Assembly: GCA_940337035.1 (NCBI GenBank)
Contig: OW679200.1
Coordinates: 20,997,090 to 21,061,089 of the forward strand
Reading direction: 5' to 3'
Length of the DNA stretch: 64,000 bases
Origin: Agriotes lineatus
Taxonomy: Eukaryota; Arthropoda; Insecta; Coleoptera; Elateridae
Part shown: positions 25,428 through 36,800 of the stretch, piece by piece
How positions within the stretch are numbered: position 1 is the first letter of the stretch
Layout of the letters: each line of letters begins with the position of its first letter
Notes under the pieces: generated by a model
Database searches by the model: none
What the model was told of the DNA's origin: nothing
What the model saw: the letters and a program-made list of their open reading frames with translations, nothing else
Made by a program: the position numbers and the translations under genes

Positions 25428-25565
25428 ACGCTATAAAAGTGTTCTTGGGGGCCCGTCACTAGCTTCAGTGAAGACGACGTGTAATCTTTAGTGATTGAAA
25501 GTCCTAATTATCTGGGCGCCAACAAGTGTTATTACTTCTAATTACACTTACATAGGTAAAAAAAA
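25428..25565 (+). repeat. Retroelement-leader-like motif, copy 2
   Basis: The best-preserved copy: ACGCTATAAAAGTGTTCT, then TGGGGGCCCGTC, TAGCTTCAGTGAAGACGACG, and GGGCGCCAACAAGTGTT about 50 bp on. Confidence 0.5.
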
Positions 25566-26892
25566 CGTACCTATAAACATAGACCATTAACGAAGAACGA
25601 GAATTCCTGGGTTCACCACATTTTTACCACGAAACCCTTAATGCACAGCTATGATTTTCTCATGTCACCGATTCGATAACAAAAACCTGTTATTATTTTC
25701 TTATCTTATTTTCTTTTAAAAACCCTTGCAACTCGGATATACATTTTTATACGCTTCGACTATTTTTTCCCAATTGATCGTCTATTCATGGCCATACGTA
25801 ACATAAACTAATAACGCTAATACAATAGGCTTTCAACAAGTAACAACTTGCACAAATATGCAAAACTATGTAATTTAAGCCAAATTTACACATTAAATTA
25901 AATTAAACTTCAAAAAAATGAACAGTTCTATGTCAACCAAAACTACACTACAGACTACGCAAGTTTTATTGTTTTTGATTTTTATTTTAGATTTTCTTTT
26001 ATTTGTTATGTGATCAAAATATAATAATATTTTATTTGCATGTAAATTATTCTTATTTTGTTTTTTTGGACTGCTTGATTTGCCTTTGAGAATAAAATAT
26101 ATAAAATTGTTAAACCACATCTAAACATTTATATTAAAAAATACAAACTCTTATACATCGCTCCTTAGAAATAAAATAAACAATTTTGCTTTAAACTCGT
26201 AAAAATAAAGTTGTTTACACGGCCTTATTTACCAAAGACATAATATTCTAAATACCTTAAACTTAGTAAAATCGCTAGACCACAATTTTTTCATATTTAC
26301 ATAAAAGATCAATTGCATTTTTTAACTCGATATATGTTACAGGTTTATATAGGTGTGTACTTCAAAGTAAGCTAGATTTATCACTCTACCCAATCTGCTA
26401 CCTTAAATAAATGCCTGCATTTTTAATATTTCTTAAATAATTCGTTATCAACGGTTGAAGAAAAAATTCCATATTTTATTCGAAGCAAAAGTATCTTTAT
26501 GTAGCTCGGCTAGACTTATTTCTTGCGCTTGTGAGCCAGGCCAGAAAGTATAACTTTTGCATAATATATTATTGTTCATATATCTTGCTGTTTTTCCACA
26601 ATTTGTATCATTCGTGTACTTTACAACGTCGTTGGGAGTTATATCCGCTACGAATAATTTCCAACAATCTAATGGTGTTCAGACATATCTTGCCTCATCT
26701 TTGACCCCCAGTAAGTATGTTATAATATAATGATAAACTGATATTTTTACCATTCGATATGATGAACTTTTTTGCGATTCGGTATTCCCATATCTTCTCA
26801 GCAATATCTACACTACGTTTCTTACAATACCACTCTCATATTCACTATCGTCACTATAATTAATTTCTTTTTCAATTGCTGAATTTTCAGAT
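25566..26892. other. Unassigned AT-rich stretch
   Basis: No recognisable content up to the scaffold gap. Confidence 0.35.
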
Positions 26893-26992
26893 NNNNNNNN
26901 NNNNNNNNNNNNNNNNNNNNNNNNNNNNNNNNNNNNNNNNNNNNNNNNNNNNNNNNNNNNNNNNNNNNNNNNNNNNNNNNNNNNNNNNNNNN
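26893..26992. other. Assembly gap (100 N)
   Basis: Exactly 100 undetermined bases, a conventional scaffold-gap placeholder. Open frames spanning it are artefacts and the true gap length is unknown. Confidence 0.99.
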
Positions 26993-27269
26993 CTTTGAAT
27001 GGAACATTGCGTAAACACTGCAAAAATAAGCTCTCTAAATTTGAAACATGCCAATTGCAAACGACTAATGTTTCTTATAAGAACGTTAAATACATTTTTA
27101 AATGACAGCTATTCCCATTAGAATCTTCTAAAATCGAATTTCAAATTACTATCGTTTAATAATACCTTGGTAATGGTAAGCATTGTCTATACGATTATTA
27201 TTTCCCTAGGAAGTTTTCATTATACACTTATTAATATAATAGCTATTTAAGTAACAAGTAACGTAAGGA

Positions 27270-27345
27270 CCCATTAACATTTGAGGTAGGCAAGTACAAG
27301 CCAAGACGAAGTCGCGGCTTGTTGCCTGCCGAAAATGTTAATAGG
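27270..27345. repeat. Long imperfect hairpin
   Basis: The arms CCATTAACATTT...GGTAGGCAA...CAAGCC and GGCTTG, TTGCCTGCC, AAATGTTAAT are inverse complements over about 30 bp with roughly four mismatches and a 3-nt bulge, around a 13-nt loop. Function unknown; it may be a small foldback element or part of a larger repeat. Confidence 0.7.
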
Positions 27346-28659
27346 CGATACATTCCGAGTTATCTTATTATATTTTTCGTTTGGTTTGTCTCCTGTCACC
27401 AGAATTAATTTTCGTGGGTCTGTTACCTGTGTGTGTCACATTTCACATAAACACCTGCACTTATAAACAAAACGTCTACTGCATCTTGCGTTGCTAATTT
27501 TATTATCCTAGGAACTTAATAATAATATTAAGTTCCGTTGTCAAGAGAAAGCAGCAAACAAATATAATCGCCGACTTACACGTTTTGTTACTAAGGCTGT
27601 ATCACTGACTTACATGATCAGCAGCGGGAAAAATGTTCTTAAACAATTACTGTAATTCTTTATTTATGAGTATTTCCGTAGTGCGATTTATACTGATTAT
27701 TCAACGCTATAATAAACAAATTAATGAAATTGGTTAAATCCTCACAAAAGGCCTATCAAAATTACCTGTATATGTAAACACTTAATGCCGCAGTGTTTAC
27801 GCACGATCGCGAATGGTTTTAATGTATTCAATTTAGTAAGTAGCCTCTGACTGACATTTCTCCAAAACATAAAAGTGAAGTTCATAAATTGGGGTCGTTC
27901 AGTGTTAAATTGTTAGTGGAAAATTTAAAAAAAGGTGTGCTATCGAACACGGTGAAATCGTAGTCATGCATTTATGTTATTGAATAATCTTTCTAAATAT
28001 CACTCGAGGTAAAAAACATTAAGGGAATGCTTTTTGATTACATAGAAATTAGTGGAAATTTTCCTCAACCAAATCTGCTCAAATTTGTAACTTAGTGATT
28101 GTTTCTAAAAACTTTAACGCAATTTGCATTCATTCAAAACATATCTCAAACAATTTTTGATACTCATAGCTCGTTGCAACTGAGCCTAGAGATATACTGC
28201 ATATTCTACTATTTGTGTTTCTTTTTTGGCAAAAAGTATTTACGATCAGGATCGCTTTAAATTTAATGCATTTTATAAGGATTTTAAAATTTCTCAAATT
28301 AATTGACTAAACATTAGAGTGAAGAGCATAAACAGGCTATTTTTTCGCAAGGTGTTACAATTTTCATGTTTGATAAAGTTGAGCTTTCTGATATTTTTTA
28401 ACAGCTTTGACTTGATTTTCAGTTAGCTGAATTTGTAGAGCAATGTTGAAAAGAAAAACGTAGACATGAAACACTTGTCTCGAGATATTTTCTGAAATTA
28501 AAGCTAGGAACATACTGGACAACAGACAATTATATTAGGAGAATATTCTCTAAGGTATATTGATATTAATTCTAAATAGAAGTCACGTCAAACGGCTATC
28601 AATTATCCATAGCACATTCAAAAATAATTTTAATTATTTTCCTCTGAGCTTTCTATGAT
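27346..28659. other. Unassigned AT-rich stretch
   Basis: Nothing recognised. Confidence 0.35.
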
Positions 28660-28865
28660 AGCGGTACGCGGTCTACTTGGAATTCAGGAGGTCTTGGGTT
28701 CAATTGCCGCGACTCGCTCTGATTAATGTTTTTAAGTAAAGTTTTCCAGAATCAACAAGTACCCTCTCTGAGGAACGCCTATTGTATATTCTCATTATTG
28801 AATGAAGAGGGATAAAAGTCGCTACAGCAACCCGCTGCAGTCAGGGAATAAAAATACCTTGAACT
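28660..28865 (+). repeat. tRNA-derived SINE candidate
   Basis: The head carries an A-box-like TAGCGGTACGCGGTC and, about 35 bp on, a B-box-like GGGTTCAATTGCC, spaced as in a tRNA, but no full cloverleaf or CCA-adjacent stem forms. A non-tRNA body follows with an AT-rich end. This is the usual layout of a tRNA-derived SINE; no second copy was found in the window to confirm it. Confidence 0.4.
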
Positions 28866-31489
28866 TCTTACCTTATCTAAATCCAAAAACATATTTTTTA
28901 GTGAAATTACTATTTCCAGTGCCATTCTGAATTAACTAGATCTCGCAATACACAAGAATTATTTTTATTAGTTTTCTTAAATTGAAATTCCAGATTTGTA
29001 AATCAAGCCCTCTTTTTTGAAATCGTGGTATTTATTTTACATTTGCATTAATAGCAAGAGCTACAACTTACTCCTAGCATTTATAAATTAAATATTTTTT
29101 ATTCATACTAAATTCATAATTTTCTTTACGTTTGAATATATGGTGTGTTCCAAAAAAGACTCATTTAGGGTAGGCCTTGGAAAGAAAGATAAAAAATCTA
29201 GTCATGTCTTAACTTAAGTCTATAGGTGAATGTCAGATTGCGTTTTGTTTATGAAAACATCTGTCACTGTGACAGGTAAAAGTTTAAACTGCATTAAGTG
29301 TAATTGTATCAAGCAAAAATGAAAATAAGATGGCTTGTACACAACAACAGCGAGTCATAACGGTCAATGATTTGTTTTGTTAAGTGTTTTGTATATTTTA
29401 GGAAAATAGTTGAAGGTTAAGATGTAATTTAGTTCTCTTTGACTTATGGTAGTTCATTTGCTTCAATGGGTAGGTATCAAGTTACGGAAAACTTCAATTT
29501 GATAATGGCATACTGCGAATGAGTTTTTTTTTTGAACACACGATAGTCACCACCATGGATGAATTCATTATAATATGACCGGCAAAGGTAACTGACAAAA
29601 TTTGCATCAAACCTTTCTTGATTGTTCTAAATTCGAAATACCTGCGAAAGCCATGAAGTATGCAAGGAAGAAAACAATTAACTACAAAAGACTTGTATCT
29701 TTCCGCCAGTAACTGACAATTAATTTTAAAAAATTGCTGAGTCGTTAGTACATATTTAACTACTCATATATGTCTGTCTTACTAGTACATTATTGTTTCT
29801 TAATAATTGAGATAGAAGGCATATTATGGAGTACATAATATCCTGTCGGGCATTATGAGTTACTATGGTACATAAATGGTCAGATATGAAAAGCGTCGAT
29901 GCGCTGACAGCAAGATTTGATCATCCAATATAAGCTTTCTAATCTATTATTTACGTTATTAAGAAACACTCGTAAGACATAAATGTTTAATGTACTACGG
30001 GCACTATTTGAGAACTTTCAAACTCTCGGGCTTGTAAACGTCTCGCCCTCGAGCGGAAATAAACCTCTTCATAATGCACTTGGTACATAAATAACTATTA
30101 TACCCACTAGTTATAACATAAAATATTAAATTACTGATTTTGCATTCTATTTTTCAGACGTAAAGCACAGCATATCAATTACGTTAAATTTATGTGCCTC
30201 CGATCTACGCTTAAGGGTTAAAAAGTTTTATAGATATTTAGTGCTAGAAAAATACATCAGGGGCAGCTAAATAAAATCAGTGTCATTGTATGTTTCCGAA
30301 TTCTGACACTATCAATAGTACATTGTATTATAAGCTAGTAAAATAAGTCATTATATTAGATTTTTGTTTGATAATAAATTGTTTTACGTTACACTAACAG
30401 CGTTTGTGCAATCAAGTTTAAAGGCGGGTCAAACTATCAACTGTCATAGAATTAGTAGCGTGCATGTTAAAATCACTTGTGAATAATAGCTGCCTTTGGT
30501 CGCTGAAAACAATTACATAAAGTACATCAAGGTCCGTTGCTGTAACTTAACTTATTTACTTAATCCTTTCACTGTTTACCGCTAAAGCACTATTGAGGTA
30601 ATTAATCTTTTCCCAGCTCCTCCGGTTTTGTGCTAAGTATTTCACCGCAGTACTTCACCCCAGCGTTTACCCTTCTTGATTATTTTTGCAATCGCAGTCT
30701 CTTTCACCGATGCGCGACAGATAACCCAGCCAGCGTATTAGTTGGTGTTCTTCGATTTCACTTAGAAGAATTTTAACACTTAGTTTACCCCCTGTGGTAT
30801 CATTAAGGAATGCTGTAAGCTAAAAGATATTATAAATTATTGTATCTATCCGCCTATGACCAACCCTTTCGTATTTTTTATTTGAAATTTGCTATAGACC
30901 ATTGTCAACTTTAGATCATTGTGATAGCAAAATGTGCCAAAATAATTCTTAAACTATCATGACTACATGGATACATTTGAGGGCCGACCAGCTACAGCGA
31001 AGTCGGGTTGGGTATTTATAGATTCTTTATATTTAAACATCATTACAACGGAGCGCCAGTGGGTATTTAATGCAGCAAATATTCCCAATAATAATATATG
31101 TAATGGAAAATGGTTGGCCATTAGCACAACGGTACAATTCCGTAACGTGCACTAGCACGAATTAAAATTTACAGAGGCAAATAAAACTCGAAGAGATTTC
31201 TCGTACTTGAAACTTGTTTTACCAGTTCATATTAAATCTACTACGGATCTTTCTCTCGTTAACATGTGCAGTGCATAATTTCGGCTCATGACTCACTTTG
31301 AAACTAAATCCATTGCAATGCAATTTTAAGCGCTAGAGTTGTATATTGCGTGATGTATTCTAGATAATTTATTGCATTATGTCTATTGCAATTCTCAAAC
31401 TACTTAAAAAACTAAAATGGCAGAAGGTATCTACAATTTATATTCATATAATCAAGTAATCAAGACCTACAAGATATTATGAACCACTT
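28866..31489. other. Unassigned AT-rich stretch
   Basis: No gene or repeat recognised. Confidence 0.35.
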
Positions 31490-32195
31490 TTAAAATTACA
31501 AATCTGCAGGACAACACATTAGAGGAAAAACATCAGATTTAATAACAAACGTATGGAAAAGATAAGATGCCTAAAGAATGGGTAAATTCAGTAGTCCAAT
31601 ATTCAAGAAAGGTGACAGCAGGGAATGCCATAACTACTGTGGGACTGCGTTACTAGACAACACAGTAACAATGAATGATGTTCACAACTTCCTTAAAAAT
31701 AAAATTAGTGAGTATGCAGAAGGGATAATAGGGGAATACCAGTGTGGATTTAGAGTAAATAGATTAGTAATAGACCATTTGTAAATAAAAGAAGCACAGA
31801 TAAGCTGCTATGAAAGGAAAACTATGCTGTGCGCAGTCTTTGTAGATTATAATCACGCTTATATTTAATATAATATATAATATATAATAATATTTAAATA
31901 AAGACATCTAAGTTGTAAGAAGCTTTAGATGAGTTAGGAATCTAGAATATCCCTGGTTAGAATAACACTAAGGAATACAAGAATAACGTAAGAGTTTGAG
32001 GTAGAACCTCAGTTTGCAATAACAAAAGAGCTGAAACAAGGTGACCCACTATCTTTGGTGTTGCTTAGCAAAATGTTGACAAAAAGTATTAGAGGTAGTG
32101 GTATCAAAACTACAGCAACAAAATATGATAACAAACACGAAGTCCTGGAGTATGCCAACGATATAGCAATCATTGTGGAGACTGGAAATACATAA
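31490..32195 (+). pseudogene. LINE reverse transcriptase fragment
   Basis: The plus strand carries RT blocks in the correct order: P-I-F-K-K-G-D-S, N-Y-C-G-T-A-L-L-D, I-G-E-Y-Q-C-G-F-R, V-F-V-D-Y-N-H-A-Y, L-K-Q-G-D-P-L-S, and E-Y-A-N-D-I-A-I. The catalytic box is Y-A-N-D instead of Y-A-D-D, and several frameshifts and stops interrupt the reading. An AT-rich slip near 31865-31900 breaks motif A. Old, inactive copy; the clade (RTE-like) is inferred from motif style. Confidence 0.75.
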
Positions 32196-32204
32196 AAAAG
32201 ACTC

Positions 32205-32590
32205 ATGAAAAAGCAACTCATCATCATCATATCATCATCCATGGCGCTACACCTATGGGTGGGTCGTGGCCTCTGCAAGGATTCTCCGCCATCCGTCTCT
32301 ATCTTGGGATCGATGTTTCAGTTGGTAATTCCTATTCTTCTCAGATCTTCTTCTACCCCATCTATCGATCGTAGTTTTGGTCTGCCTCTTCCTCGATTTT
32401 CATCAGGTCTTGCTCTTAATGCTCCTTTTGTAGACCTTTCGTTGATTCTCAATACATGCCCTGCCCATCTTAATTTTCGTTTTATCGTTTTTACTATATA
32501 TTCATATACTTCGTATAACTCGTAACTGTATCTACTTTGTTATCATAATTTAAACGCGTCAATTCGCTGGCTATATTTCTCAACTAAAAC
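32205..32590 (-). pseudogene. RTE-like LINE 3' end with (ATG)n tail
   Basis: The minus strand reads L-R-W-A-G-H-V-L-R-I, then G-R-G-R-P-K-L-R, G-V-E-E-D-L-R-R-I-G-I-T-N-W and ends in S-A-M-D-D-D-M-M-M-M, where the GATGATGATG run is the simple-repeat tail. This is the C-terminal domain and 3' end. It is probably the end of the broken element whose upstream parts lie at 33785-35780 on the same strand. Confidence 0.75.
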
Positions 32591-33784
32591 TAGCAAAAGC
32601 AGATACCTGGAGGGCTCGTCTAGCTCACGTCGAAGACGGCGTGCAGTAAATTAAATACATAGAAACCGGGAGGGCGCCAGCGAATCCAGAGAAACAATCA
32701 ACCAGGTGTCTCAAATGCTTTAACAGACGATTCGCAGACTGAGTTCTTATAATGGGCTAAGAACTATAGCTGCAAAAAAAATCGTTATACGGCAACATTG
32801 AAAGAAACTACATATAGTTCTCAAGTATCACAGTTTAATTATAATCTTTGGCTCGGAGAAGTCGACAAATGACCCAATAGGGCCTACAGCAAGTAATACT
32901 TAAATTCTCATGGAAAATGCAGGATACAATCGGAGGAAAAGCCTCTCAATAATTTACAATTACACACTAAAAATACCTGAACGTACACACATTGGCATGG
33001 GCCTTTACTTTCGGCTAGTGCACAAGTTATCGCCTAGCTGGTACAGGTAGTTGAAATGTAGATTCGTGGCCTGGGGCAGTTTAATTCATAGGCCCAACAT
33101 GGCCCGCAAAAAGAGCTTAGTGGATGTCCCTAGTATTAGGTGGGGCTCTCATGAGATTCACGGAGGCTCTGCTTTTGGCACCAGTGCTTAATAGCCCAGC
33201 ATAACGATGGGGCCCTGATTAGTCAAAGGCGACTCTACACGAGGTTGCCGGAGGAAGAATCTCTCAGCTGCCAAATTCCGGATCGTGGATTGTAGCTCGG
33301 CACGTCAAGCTGACAACAAAATTGAACCCTAAGCGAAGCACTAGAATGCCGATAAGGATTTACCCCGTATGGGCGTGCGAGAGGTGCTACCATCAAAAAG
33401 GAATCCGCCAACAAGCGGGGCGCTTAGAATCGCCCAAAATAACGTCGTCTAGAGGAGAATCCGCCGAGGGCGTTTATTTTCCAAACATAACTAAATTAAC
33501 CTCTTGAACGACTTCGAAGATGGTAGCTGCTACGAGCGGCACCAAATTTCCAACAGCTAAGGCCCAAGAATGTCCCTCGTAACCCGGAAACTCGCCATAG
33601 AAACAAAAACTTATCGGGGAGCGGAACCATGTCCCTATCAGCGAACAAAAGTTCCTAACTCAAGAGCGCGCGGAATTTGAATCTGCCCACAGAGTTACAA
33701 TTCGGAGAGCGCTTCCCATGAAGTTACAAAAAAAAGCAGAGTGAAGCGACAAATCTAACGAAAGCGCCATTTTAACGTAACAAC
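32591..33784. other. GC-richer insert splitting a LINE; leader-like motif copy 3 at its edge
   Basis: About 1.2 kb whose composition differs from its surroundings. It starts with TGGAGGGCTCGTCTAGCT, CGAAGACGGCGTGCAG and GGGCGCCAGCG, the third copy of the retroelement-leader motif. The LINE C-terminal blocks lie on both sides in matching order and orientation, so this is probably an insertion. Open frames inside are short and unrecognised. No terminal direct repeats could be fixed. Confidence 0.45.
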
Positions 33785-33960
33785 TTCTTCATACTTGGTT
33801 TTCTTGAATGTGGCCAAATATCCTTCTTAGAATTGGTTTTTCGAGGACCCTAAGTCATTCTCATCTGATTTACTTAGGATCCATGTTTCGGAGGCATATG
33901 TTAATATTGGTCTTATTAATGTTTTATATATTCTACATTTCGACCTTCGTGTTAGGTTCG
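33785..33960 (-). pseudogene. LINE RT thumb-region fragment
   Basis: The minus strand reads K-C-R-I-Y-K-T-L-I-R-P-I-L-T-Y-A-S-E-T-W, the conserved block after the RT domain of RTE-like LINEs, followed by a frameshift and L-E-K-P-I-L-R-R-I-F-G. It lies between the RT remnant at 34205 and the 3' end at 32205-32590. Confidence 0.7.
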
Positions 33961-34204
33961 GCGAATGAAGCGTTTTTAGAAAAAAACTTAAAGAGACCTT
34001 TTTTACAGAGAATGTTGCGCTCTACAATTTTGCTTATACATACTATATAGAAATTTTTACTCTGTTCCAAGATATTCGCGAAATTTCAGTTTTCCGATTT
34101 TCTTCGTGCATTTTCCACCTTTTCCATCGTCGCTCGAGTGCAGAAAATTTTTTTTCTTAAATTACAACCAGAAAACTACTTTTGCCATGTCAAAATCCCT
34201 GGCG

Positions 34205-35780
34205 CCTGGACTATTGGAAGTCACCGATTATCTGTTCAACAAAGCATGCAATTCTATCGTGTATAATGTTTGATTTGATTTTATAGCCTGTGTTTAGAAG
34301 CGTTATACCTCTGTAGATTTTACAGTTTAACTGGTTTCTTTTTTATGTAAAGGGCGCATCAGGCCTATATTCCATTAATTTGGCATCACCTACTTCTTCC
34401 ATATGTTTTCTATTAGTTTGTATATCTGTTTTGTTAGTTCTTCTTTACCATATTTAATAAGTTCATTTGGTACACTACCATATCCTGGTGCTTTATTGTT
34501 ATTCATTTTGATATTCTCTTTTTAATTACTTCCAAAGTTGGGGTGATTGACTCGCATCGGTTATGGGGTTAATGCAGCTTTCTTCTTCTATGCTGTTCTT
34601 CTCAACTCCATTTAGATGTTCATTAAAATATTCTGCCCATCTGTATATTATCTTGCTTTTTTCATTTATTATTTGTTCATCCTTGTCCATGCACATTGAT
34701 ATTCTTGGCTTGAACTCCTTCCTGGTACTATTTATTTTCCTATAGAACTTTCTGCTTTCGTTTTGGTTTCTTGAGTCTTTCAAGTTCCTTAATCTGCGCA
34801 TTTTCATATTTCTTCTTTTTGTGTTTATGTACTCTTATATTTTTTCTACGCCTTGCTCTATACTATTCTATCATTTTTCTTCTTCTGTATTTACTTTGCA
34901 TTTTTAGATATACTTTGTCCTTCTTTGTGACCTCGCATTCTTTACAAACAAGTTGTTCCTCCGACGCGCTTGTCTTTTACCGAGCACTTCTGCTGAAGCT
35001 TCCATTATTCCCTCTAGCTTTTCAGTGTGGTATCTTTTCTGTCGCTCGCCTCTTGTTTTCTTTATGTTCGATATTCTTGCCCTGATTTTATTTTTTACTA
35101 AATGTTGGTCAGAATCAATCTTCGCTTCTCTATATGACCTTACGTTCATAAGATTTGACTCGTATCGCCCATCTATGATTAGGTGAACGATCTGATTAAA
35201 CGTATCTGGGGACTTCTATTTTCCCTAATAAATGCCTATATAGTCCAAATTTGTGCTACCTATTACCATGTTTTTTGGAAGCTGCGTGCATTGAAAAATT
35301 TTGCCCTGATACGTATGCAGCATATTCTCAGGTTTACAGGTGTAAATTCAATTATTACATATTTGACCCGCTTCGTAACAATGAACTCCGTTCCACACTT
35401 ATGTTCAGTTTTGTGGCAGCTATGATATAGGTCATGGTTTCTTTTCTGAATTATCCAACTCCCTGTTCATCTCATCTCTTGGATGGCTGTAATGTCTGCC
35501 CTGTATGTATCTAGAATATCGAGGAGAGTGTTTAACGCTCATGGTCTATATAGGGAAAGCACGTTTCATGTGTCAAGTTTCAAATAATTTTTCTTATTTC
35601 GTTTTCCATTTTGTCTTCGTGAGATCCGTCCGATTTTGAATTTCAATTTTTATAACAAGGGTTTTTGACGGGGAAGGATGTTTACGCCCCCTGGTGTAGT
35701 TAACCCCACACCCAACTCCCTTTTTGGAGGGCTATTGCTTGGGTACCTCGGGGTTGAAAATCCCGTGCCAGCAGTAGAGA
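34205..35780 (-). pseudogene. RTE-like LINE 5' half: endonuclease, linker, start of RT
   Basis: The minus strand shows, in order, an apurinic-endonuclease-like domain (N-T-L-L-D-I-L-D-T-Y-R-A-D-I-T-A-I-Q-E-M near 35500), F-I-V-T-K-R-V-K-Y, the S-Y-R-E-A-K-I-D-S-D-Q-H-L-V block with its catalytic D-x-x-H (about 35130), the linker with R-W-A-E-Y-F-N-E-H-L-N (about 34620), and RT N-terminal blocks L-I-K-Y-G and Y-R-G-I-T-L-L-N-T-G-Y-K (about 34310). It breaks off near 34205 where the RT core should follow. Sequence 35590-35780 may be the 5' untranslated part. Frameshifts and stops are present throughout. Confidence 0.75.
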
Positions 35781-36059
35781 ATGCCGGTCCCTGAGGGAAA
35801 AAAGCAAGTAATAGAATTTAAAAATTGGATTAGTAATGAATTTTATGGTCATGGGAGAATTAAAGAAATATGGAACACCAAAGGGAGTTTATAGTAGAAG
35901 CAGAACAAAGACCAGCATAAATTTGAACGTATCTGGGGATTAATATATAAGAAACAGGACAAGAAATGGCTGAGATGAATGTAAGAGTAACAAAAAAGGT
36001 GCAGTAGTGAGTATGGCGTAGCAAACACGTGTTGCGAAGAGCAAAAATAAAACGGTATA

Positions 36060-36433
36060 CAACAACTATAAATTCAAGACAAACTAGAAAATTGGGAAAA
36101 ACGAACGATGAAAAGAATTTGTGGAGCAAGAAATATGAATAAGGAGAACCAACGAAGAAGTACACATAACCACCAATGCTATAAAAGCACAAAGATTGAA
36201 ATGGCTTGAACATCTACAAAGAGTGCACAAAAATAGAGAACCAAAAAAACACACAGAAAGAAAATCCTGTAGGTAAAAAAAAAGAGGAAAACTAAGAAAA
36301 AGATGGGACGAGACAGTGAAAGAAGACCTAAAGAGAAATAAAACTACAAGACGGGAAGGAATAATGGAAAACGTGAAAGAGTGTAGAAAAGTGACAAAAA
36401 GGCCCGTAACGCTAAATATTATTATTATTATTG
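36060..36433 (+). pseudogene. LINE C-terminal fragment with (ATT)n tail
   Basis: The plus strand reads (in two frames) L-K-W-L-E-H-L-Q-R-V-H-K, R-K-R-W-D-E-T-V-K-E-D-L-K-R, then R-P-V-T-L-N ending in an (ATT)n run at about 36415-36433. This is the C-terminal domain and 3' tail of a LINE, on the opposite strand to its left neighbour. Several single-base frameshifts are present. Confidence 0.65.
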
Positions 36434-36654
36434 TCAAGTAATATTTGTAGTTTTGTTTTAATGTAGCGAAATTTTAGACGTCAGCTAATGTTCTAAATTT
36501 TCCTTCATGATTTACCTTAAAAAATGGGTTAAAAACTGATCAGTGTATGATGGTAAATTAACATTGCTCATTTTACCTGAGGTGAAGGAGTGAAGAAAAT
36601 GGCGTATCTATTACTGTAACTTCTTGAAGATACGCGACTGTGTTACAGTTTCTT
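36434..36654. other. AT-rich, nothing assigned
   Basis: No signal recognised. Confidence 0.3.
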
Positions 36655-36800
36655 TAGATCTGAAATTAACCAATTGGCTGACGAATATTGGTTCCTACAA
36701 TATGGTGCTACCAAGTCATATGGCAACAGCTTCTGTGGAGATTGTTCACGAACCTTTCCAGCAGCCATTAATTTCACGAGGTGAAGTTTTGACGATCTAA
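36655..36800 (+). pseudogene. Tc1/mariner-superfamily transposase scrap
   Basis: The plus strand reads Y-W-F-L-Q-Y-G-A-T and, after a frame change, H-M-A-T-A-S-V-E-I, resembling the W-F-Q-Q-D-G-A-T-x-H-T-A motif around the second catalytic Asp of mariner-like transposases, with D replaced by Y. Only about 40 codons can be followed. Confidence 0.4.

Noticed and set aside
26808..27023. Open frames across the N gap
   Set aside because: Both run through 100 undetermined bases, so their frame continuity is meaningless.
28690..28725. tRNA gene
   Set aside because: A-box and B-box-like words are present, but no acceptor stem or full cloverleaf forms; better explained as a SINE head.
34563..35186. 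Several hydrophobic plus-strand open frames resembling membrane proteins
   Set aside because: They are antisense to an A-rich LINE ORF; the T-rich complement always looks hydrophobic.
35860..36437. Two 117-codon hydrophobic minus-strand frames
   Set aside because: Antisense to the LINE fragment on the plus strand at 36060-36433 and its flank.
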